Of a stretch of DNA of 64,000 nt, positions 48,701 through 57,700 are shown in pieces; positions within the stretch are counted from its first letter, which is position 1, and each line of letters opens with the position of its first letter. The DNA is from Budorcas taxicolor. Taxonomy: Eukaryota; Chordata; Mammalia; Artiodactyla; Bovidae. The DNA lies in assembly GCF_023091745.1 (NCBI RefSeq), contig NC_068933.1, positions 15,628,001 through 15,692,000 on the forward strand. Direction: 5' to 3'. The translations under genes and the position numbers were made by a program. The notes beneath the pieces are model-generated. The model saw only the letters and a list, made by a program, of their open reading frames with translations. It was not told the DNA's origin and ran no database searches.

Positions 48701-51700
48701 CCTAGAGACCAAACCCAGGTCCCCTGCATTGCAGGCAGATTCTTTACCATCTGAGCCACCAGGGAAGCCCTCTACAAGGGAAAACTTGTATAGCAAATCG
48801 AGACTGTATGTTAGAGGCAGCAACTTTTCATTTAAAAAGTTGAATTGGGTTCTAGAATCCTTTTAAATAAGGAAATGACATGAAAGTTGACATTAAAGAC
48901 AGAATGAAGTTTTTTAGTAGGTGTGGACTGTAGGGAGTTAGCAGTCAGGAGGAATACCAAATATAGATGCGATTCTCATGACTGGTTTAATTTCTTAAGT
49001 AAATGAAAATATTTATAACAACAATCACCAGGTGGGAGCATAATTCCCACAAAGTTTGGGAACACAGGAAGAATCATTCCCTCTTTTATATGACTGACTT
49101 TCTGTACTTTGAAATGTGAATATAAAGGAAAACAATGCTAAAGTTAGGTATTACAAAGATTGTTAGGTATTAAGGAATTGCCTCTAAGAATGTTTTTTTC
49201 CCAGCAGGTGTCAGGCATGCTGTAGTATTTTCCTTATTTCTGGCTGTATTTATGAGTGCATAGAAATGCTAGACATTTTCTCAATGTGTGTTTATTATTC
49301 TACTTCTTATTAAGCTACTTTAAAAAAAAAACAGGTTTGGTTGCTTCTTGAAGGACAGTGTTACAGGAACCCTGCCGAGAGTGTCACGGACACATGCAAT
49401 TTCAGGACATTCCCTAAAGCGATGTGGTCATCAAATTAGTGGTAAGGTGTGGATTTCTGAGCTCAGTTTGAATGGACAGTGGGTCTACCTTAGAAAAGCT
49501 TCTGCTCAAACTCTGTAGCACCATGCACTTTTGGAACGGAGATAAGATAATAGAGATGGGGTTGTATTCTGGACGTACCCTTTTATTTTCATCTCACACT
49601 TGAGGAGCCTCTATCATTTATGAGGTTGGCACTTTGGTGTAAGATGTACAGAAAGTAAATACACAACCGAATAATAGTCTCCCTTTGATTTCCAAACAGA
49701 AACAGGCCGACAGAGAACCAACTTAATGGTTACTAATGGAGAAGGGTGGGGGGAGGGATAGATTGGGGATTTGGGATGGACAGGTACACACTGCTATATT
49801 TAAATAGATAACCAACAAGGACCTACTGTATACCACAGGGACCTCTGCTCAATATTCTATAATAACCTATATGGTTATTCCCTATATGGGAAAAGAATCT
49901 GAAATAGAATGGATATACATATATGTATAACTGAATCAATTTGCTGTTCCTGAAACCAACACAACATTTTAAATCAACTATAGTCCACTATAAAAGTTTT
50001 AAAAAGCTACCCAGCCCAAATGGATGATTTACTTTCAGAAGGGAAACTAATTGAATTTGCTCTATGTGTTTTATTTGGACAGCTTGCCACCGAAGCATTT
50101 ATAAAGGAATTGATATGAGAGGAGTCAATTTCAATGTATCTAAGGTGAAAAGTGCTGAAGAATGCCAAGAAAGGTGCACCAACAACATTCACTGCCAGTT
50201 TTTCACATATGCCACGAAAACCTTCTTCAATGCGGAGTACCGGTGAGTAAAATTCAGTGTCTGTTCTTTCTGATGGTGTTTTCAGAAACATAATGTTTTT
50301 TTCTTCATAACCATTTTTTCCCCCAATTGAAAATCAGAGAGAGTTTTTAGGTCTAATCAGTTGTCTTAGTCTTAAAAAGAAATAGAATATTCTTAAAAGA
50401 GATGGAAATACCAGACCACCTTACCTACCTCCTGAGAAACCTGCATGGAGGTCAAGAAGCAACAGTTAGAACTGGACATGGAACAACGGACTGATTCAAA
50501 ATTGGGAGAGGAGTACATCAAGGCTGTATACTGTCATCCTGCTTATTTAACTTATATGCAGAGTACATAAGGCAAAACGCCAGGCTGGATGAATCACAAG
50601 CTGGAATCAAGATTGCCAGCAGAAATATCAACTTTAGATATGCAGATGATACCACTTTAATGGCAGAAAGTGAAGAGGAACTAAAGAGCCTCTTGATGAA
50701 GGTAAAAGAGAAGAGTGAAAAAACTGGGTTAAAACTCAACATTCAGAAAACAGATCATGGTATCTGGTCCTATCACTTCATGGCAAATAGATGGGGAAAA
50801 TGTGGAAACAGTGTCAGATTTCATTTTCTTGGGCTCCAAAATCAGTGTGGACAGTGACTGCAGCCATGAAATTAAAAGACGCTTGATCCTTGGGAGAATA
50901 GCTATGTCAAACCTAGACAGTGTTTTAAAAAGCAGACATCACTTTGATGACAAAGGTCCATATAGTCAAACCTATGGTTTTTGCAGTAGTCATGTATGGA
51001 TGTGAGAGCTGGACCATAAAGAAGGCTGAGCACCAAAGAATTGATGCTTTTGAACTGAGGTGCTGGAGAAGACTCTTGAGAGTCACTTGGACTGCAAGGA
51101 GATCAAACCATTCAATCCTAGAGGAAATCAACCCTGAATTGGAAGGACCAACGCTGAAGCCAAAGCTCCAATATTTTGGCCGTCTGATTTAAAGAGCTGA
51201 CTCACTGGAAAAGCCCCTGATGCTGGAAGAAAGTGAGGGCAAGGGGAGAAGGGGGTAACAGAGGATAAGATGGTTGGATGGTATCACTGACTCAATGGAC
51301 ATGAGTCTGAGCAAACTCAGAGATACTGATGAACAGAGAAGCCTGGCATGCTGCAGTTCATGGGGTCGCAGAGGTGGACGCGAATTAGAAACTGAACAAT
51401 AGTCTTATTATTTTATTCCATTTCGGCATCATTTTTCCTGAAGGGAAAAATTTCCATTTGGTCCGCAAATACCCTGTGCTTGTGGAGTGAGAGTTCAGTA
51501 GAATAATGTCCTGGAGAAGAACAGTTCCTACTGCGCCCTCACCCTAACCTTCCCTCTAAAGAGGGGGAGATGTCTCTTTGATGAATAACGCAATCCCTAA
51601 CTCACTCATCACTGTGATTGCTTTGTTCTGATTGCTTTGTTTATTTTCCACGGACCATGGATCATTTTCAACAGGGAATGGACTTCTGCAGGCACCTTGA

Positions 51701-54700
51701 AGTTCAGGAAGCAAAATAACCTGTGTTTTTCACATTCAGGAACACCTGCCTATTAAAACGCAGCTCACAGGGGACACCTTCGCGTATAAAGGTGCTGACT
51801 GATGTGGAGTCTGGCTTCTCACTGAAGGCCTGTGGAAACTCGAAAATTGGTAACTGTATGGCTCCTACTTCCCTGTGTGGACTTCTTCCCCAGTGGCTAG
51901 ATAATAGACACCACCAAGAAATGACCGTATAGTTTTCTCTACAATGTCACTGTGCTAGTTTCCTATGGCTGCTTAAAAAACTATCCCAAACTTCATGGCT
52001 TGATTCTGGGTCGTGAGGATCCCCTGGAGAAGGGAATGCAACTCACTCCAGTATTTTCGCCTGGAGAATCCCATGCACCGAGGAGCCTGGTGAACTACAG
52101 TCCATGGGTTGCAAAAGAGTCAGAGACAACTTAGTGACTAAACAACAATGAACAAGGGAATGCTAGTCATTATGCTACGAACCTTGGCTTTGTAGAATAA
52201 TGCACATTTGAGCAATCTTCACATCAGTCAGTGAAACACTGTACCACAAGGAAGGTAACCAACCAGGAAGTCAATGAGGGAGGATATTTATATAGTCCTT
52301 CATTTGATTTGCACCATAGAGAACTAAGGGTTTCCCTAGTAGTTCAGACGGTAAAGAATCTGCCTGCAATGCAGGAGATGGAGGAGACACAGGCTCAATC
52401 CCTGGGTCGGGAAGATCCCCTGGAGAAGGAAATGGCAACTCATTTCAGTATTCTTGCCTGGAAAATCCCATGGACTGAGGAGCCTGGCAGGCTGTAGCCC
52501 ATGGGGTCACAAAGAGTCAGACATGACTGAGTGTGCACACACACACACACTTCACTGTGTGATTGTACTAGGCAGCAAAAGAGCCTCCCCAAAACATCCA
52601 CATCCTAATCTCTGGAATCTGTAAATATGTCACCTTACAGGGCAAAAAAGGCTTGATTAAATATGTGATTATGGTAAAAAACACTTTGAGATTATTCTGG
52701 ATTATGTGGATAGACCCAATGTAGTCACAAAGGTCCTGATAAAAGAAAGAGAAAGCAGAATGATCAGAGAATCAGACAGAGAGATCAGAAGAGGTTACAC
52801 TTCTGGCTTTGAAAATGGAGGAAGGGTCCCTAAGTCAAGGAATGCAGGTGGCCTCTAGAATCTGAAAAAGGTAAGGGGAAAAGTTCTACATATATTCCCA
52901 AAGGAACAAAGCCATACCGGCATCTTGGCCACCTCATGCGAAGAGTTGACTCACTGGAGAAGACTCTGATGCTGGGAGGGATTGGGGGCAGGAGGAGAAG
53001 GGGACGACCGAGGATGAGATGGCTGGATGGCATCACAGACTCGATGGATGCAACTCTGAGTGAACTCCAGGAGTTGGTGATGGACAGGGAGGCCTGGCAT
53101 GCTATGATTCATGGGGTCGCAAAGAGTCGGACACGACTGAGTGACTGAACTGAACTGAACTGAAGACCCATTTACTTCACTGAGCGACTTCACTTTCACT
53201 TGTCACTTTCATGCACTGGAGAAGGAAATGGCAACCCACTCCAATGTTCTTGCCTGGAGAATCCCAGGGATGGGGGAGCCTGGTGGGCTGCCATCTATGG
53301 GGTCACACAGAGTCGGACACGACTGAAGCGACTTAGCAGCAAGACCCATTTGGTTCAGAGATTAAAGCATCTACCTGCGTCTGCCTGCAATGCAGGAGAC
53401 CTGGGTTCGATTCCTGGGTTGGGAAGATCCCCTGGAGAAGGAAATGGCAACCCACTCCAGTATTCTTGCCTGGAGAATCCCATGGACAGAGGAGCCTGGT
53501 GAGCTGCAGTCCCCGGGGTTGCAAAGAGTCAGACATGTCTGAGTGACTTCACTCACTCACTTAAAACCCATTTCTAGATAAGGAAATTGCAACCCACTCT
53601 AGTATCTTTGCCTGGAAAAATCCCATGGACAGAGGAGCCAGGTGAGCTACAGTCCATGGGGTTACAAATAGTTAGACACGACTAATGACTAAGCACTACA
53701 CGTTATTCCCATCATGAAAGAACTAAACAACAAGGACAAAGATCCATTTCAGACTTCTCAACTTCTGATCTTCAGAACCGTGAGATAATAAATTTGTGTT
53801 GTTTTAAGCCATTAAGTTTGGGATAATTTTTTAAGCCGCCATAGGAAACTAGTACAGTGACATTGTAGAGAAAACTATATGGTCATTTCTTGGTGGTGTC
53901 TATTATCTAGCAAAATCAATCAATGAAACCCTATGTTTCAGACATGGGGTAATTTTAATTGAAAGAGCCAGAAAATTTGCTAAGATAGTCTGTCTTATTT
54001 AGCGTATCAGCATGTCAATGATAACACGTTATTGAAACCAAATTATCAATAGCCACTTCTATACAGTATCAAGTGCTGACTCTGTGCCAAGCCCCGAATG
54101 GGGAGCTGGGCTAGGATCCTGCGTTAGAAGACTGGGAAGTTGGCTGCAGTGCCTCTTTTCCCATTGGTTCCCAGCCTCCCCCAACACACCTCCTCCGTGG
54201 TGTGCTCCAGATTTATTGCTTCAGGTTAAGTATTATTTTGTTTTTTAATATACAGATTTGGTTCTTTTCTGTAATTTAATTTCTGGTTATTGATATTGTC
54301 TGGTGAGACATTGTTTTCATACTTCAGTCCTTTAAGATCTTTTTTCTGTTTTTTGTTTTTTTTTTCTTTTAGATGTGTGGACCATTTTTAGAGTCTTTAT
54401 TGAATTTGTCACAATATTGCTTCTGTTTTATGTTTTGGGGCTTTTTTTTTTTTTTTTTTGCCATGAGGCATGCAGGATCTTAGCTTGCCTGCTGCTGCTA
54501 CTGTCGTGTCCAACTCTGTGCGACCCCAGAGATGGCAGCCCACCAGGCTCCCCCGTCCCTGGGATTCTCCAGGCAAGAACACTGGAGTGGATTGCCATTT
54601 CCTCCTCCAATGCGTGAAAGTGAAAAGTGAAAGAGAGGTCACTCAGTCGTGTCCGACTCTTAGCGACCCCATGGACTGCAGCCCACCAGGCTCCTCCGTC

Positions 54701-57700
54701 CATGGGATTTGCCAGTCAAGAGTACTGGAGTGGGTTGCCATTGCCTTCTCCGCTTAGCTCACCTACCAGGAATCAAACCCACATCCTCTGCATTGGAAGG
54801 TGAAATCTTAACCATTGGACCAACAGGGAAGTTCCCTCTCCAGTTCTTTGGACATGGTTTCCTTTAGTTCTTTGAACATATTTAAAATAGCTGATGTAAA
54901 GTCTTGGTATAGCAAACCCAATGTTCTTGCTTCCTTAGTGATGGTTTATATTGACCTCTACTTCTGTGTATGGGCCATATTTCCTTGTTTCTTGACATGT
55001 CTCACTATTTTTTTGTAAAAAAAAAAAAATTAGACTTTTTAAGTACAAGCATGTGACAAACTCTGGACATCAAATCCCCTCCTTCCTCAGAGTTTATTGT
55101 TGTTGTTGTTACTGTTTTGTGATGCTGTTGCTGTTTGTTTGGGGACTTTCCTGAGCTAACTGCACACAGTGATTAGTCTCTTTTGTGGCATGACCACGGA
55201 TGTCTGTGCTCAGCTTCCCCCACAGTTTTCTAATGACAGGACAGAAGTTTCCTTGGGTGCCTACAAGTAGTGAGTTTGCCAGCCTTGGACAAGGGGCTTT
55301 TTGTGAGACTTAGGGCATGCGTTTCACCGCCCTGCCCTGCCCTTTACAACTTTGCCCTGGCCTCCACTTTGTGCTGACACGGAGCTCCCAGAGGTCAAAG
55401 TCAGTCCTCGGTGAGGGCCCGGGGCTTTCCCAGCACGGGAAATGTGCAGAGCCTCTGTCGTGCACACAGTCAAGTGTATGGCTTTCCAGATCCCTAGGAA
55501 TATCTCAGAGATTTTCAAACTCTCCTTGATTTTCCTTCTAAGATTCTCATTGGCTTGTGGTATGCCCCTGTTGTTACTACTGACTTAAGCAGCTACAATG
55601 TTGTATAATAGTCACAATCTTTTTTTTTTTTTGACAAGTACTTTCAAGGAAAAGGCTGTTGACACTGAGGAAGTTCTGAATCAGGTCAAAGAAACTCAGT
55701 CCTTGGGAGTGAGGTTTTCCTGAGAACCTCCAGTCAAATAATGACAGTTATCTGGGGACAGGGCTTGGGAGTAGCTCCAACTCCGTTCTGTCCCCTCCTG
55801 AGGCCCGTTAGCCTGCTGGTTTTCCCCACAATTGTGGGTATTTTCAAGGCTTCCATGGAGCTGTGGAGAGGGGATGAGAGGGGAAGTTAAAAACCTCACA
55901 GAACTCAGGGCTCTTGCTGAGATTTGGCTGTTGTTTTTGGATCAAAACTCCCTGGGCTGTTATCAGCCTTTGGTTCACTTCTAGAGTTCTGAAACAACAT
56001 TAATTTTGACATTCTGGCCAGTGCTCATTTCTTTCTTTTTTTTTTTAACGGAGGAAAGGGTTTTGGAAGGTCTTTACTCTGTCATTCCTACTGACATCTT
56101 GCAGTGCTTTTGACGAACAAAACAAATGAAAACGAAACTAGCTTTAAAAAACAGCATGGTCTTTGGAACATAGTTAGCCCCTGTTCTTTTGTCATCTTGA
56201 CAGGTCAGACTGTGACTGCACTTTATATTCAGCAATATGTTCCGTATTTTGTTTGGAGCAACAGACACATCAAAAGAGAGTAACCAAGATCCTGAGATAC
56301 CTAGAAACATAGGCAAATAAGATACCATTAAAGAAACAGATTGGACATTTAACCCTAAAAAGTCAGGATGACTGTTTTAAATTTTTGTTTTTGAAGAGCG
56401 GTCATTGGGAAAAGGATTAGACTAATCTGTGTGGTTTCATAAAATAGATACTACTATGATGAAACTAAGAAAAAAATTCTGACTCCTAGAGTGGTCCAGA
56501 AATGAACCTCGCCATGAGGCAGTCAGCTCCTTGTCATTATAAACATCTGAAATAAAGGTTGAAGTACTTGAGAGGATGCAGTTGTAGGTAGACATGGAAT
56601 CCCATAAATTCTCTTCCAGCGTAAAGTCTGATTTTTTTTTAAAAAAAGATTTAATTAGTTGAGGTCTAATTTCCTAAACTTCCCATCTGAAGATATTATG
56701 TGTGGCAGGCACACTCTCTTGATCCAACTATGTTCATTTAAATTTGGATTCTTTTTGTCTTTCTCATAATTGCTACCATTATTCTTTAAGCTTACATAAT
56801 TTTAATAGAATTTGTTTTTGTTTTCAGTGGATAAATCATGTCCAGTTCTTTGCAATTCCATGGACTGCAGCACACCAGGCTTCCTTGTCTTTCACTATCT
56901 CTTGGAGTTTGCTCAAATTCATGTCCATTGAGTCGATGACGCTATACAATCATCGCATCCTCTACCACCCTCTTCTCCTTTTGCTTTCAAACTTTCCTAG
57001 CATCAGAGCCTTTTCCAATGAGTCAGCTCTTTGTATCGAGTGGCCAAAGTATTGGAGTTTCAGTTTCAGCATCAGTCCTTCCAATGAATATTCAGGGTTG
57101 ATTTCCTTTAATCTCCTTACAATCAAAGGGACTCCCAAGAGTCTGCTCCAGCACCACAGTTCAAAAGCATCAATTTTTCAGCAGTCAGCCTTCTTTTTGG
57201 CCCACCTCTCACATCCGTACATGACTAATGGAAAAACCATAGCTTTGACTATACAGACCTTTGCTGGCAAACTGGTATCTTTGCTTTTTAATAGGCTGTC
57301 TAGGTTTGTTATAACTTTCCTTGCAAATGTCCAACTCTGTGACCCCATGGACTGTAGCCTGCCAGGCTCCTCTGTCCATGTGATTTCCCAGGCAAGACTA
57401 CTGGAATGGGTTGCCATTTCCTCCTCCAGGGGATCTTCCTGACTCAGGGATCAAACCTGCGGCTCCTGCTGTGTCTCCTGCATTGCAGGCAGATTCTTTA
57501 CTGCTTAACCACCTGAGAGGCCCTAATAGACTTTTAAAGTGAAAGTGATAGTTGCTCAGTCATGTCTGACTCTTTGCAGCCTCGTGGACTATACAGTCCA
57601 TGGAATTCTCTAGGCCAGAATACCAGAGTGAGTAGCCTTTCCCTTCTCCAGGGGATCTTCCCAACCCAGGGTTCAAACCCAGGTCTCCCACATTGCAGGC

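Larger units (their letters stand above)
52556..53865 (+). repeat. MLT1/MaLR-type LTR split by younger retroposons
   Basis: The 5' part (52556-52905: aacatccacatcctaatctc, gaatctgtaaatatgtcacc) and the 3' part (53742-53865: ttgttttaagccattaagtt, ccgccataggaaactagtac) are fragments of one LTR. Between them lie a BovB tail and several SINEs. Confidence 0.7.
54206..56105. repeat. Old L1 3'-UTR-like relic, interrupted
   Basis: Phrases such as gtatgggccatatttccttg, agagtttattgttgttgttg and tctgtcattcctactgacat match old mammalian L1 (L1M-type) sequence. It is interrupted by the CHR/BovA nest at 54441-54836. Confidence 0.5.

Noticed and set aside
56744..57442. 232-codon open frame on the + strand
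   Set aside because: It is the antisense of a BovB fragment plus a Bov-tA SINE, with no splice or protein-family support.
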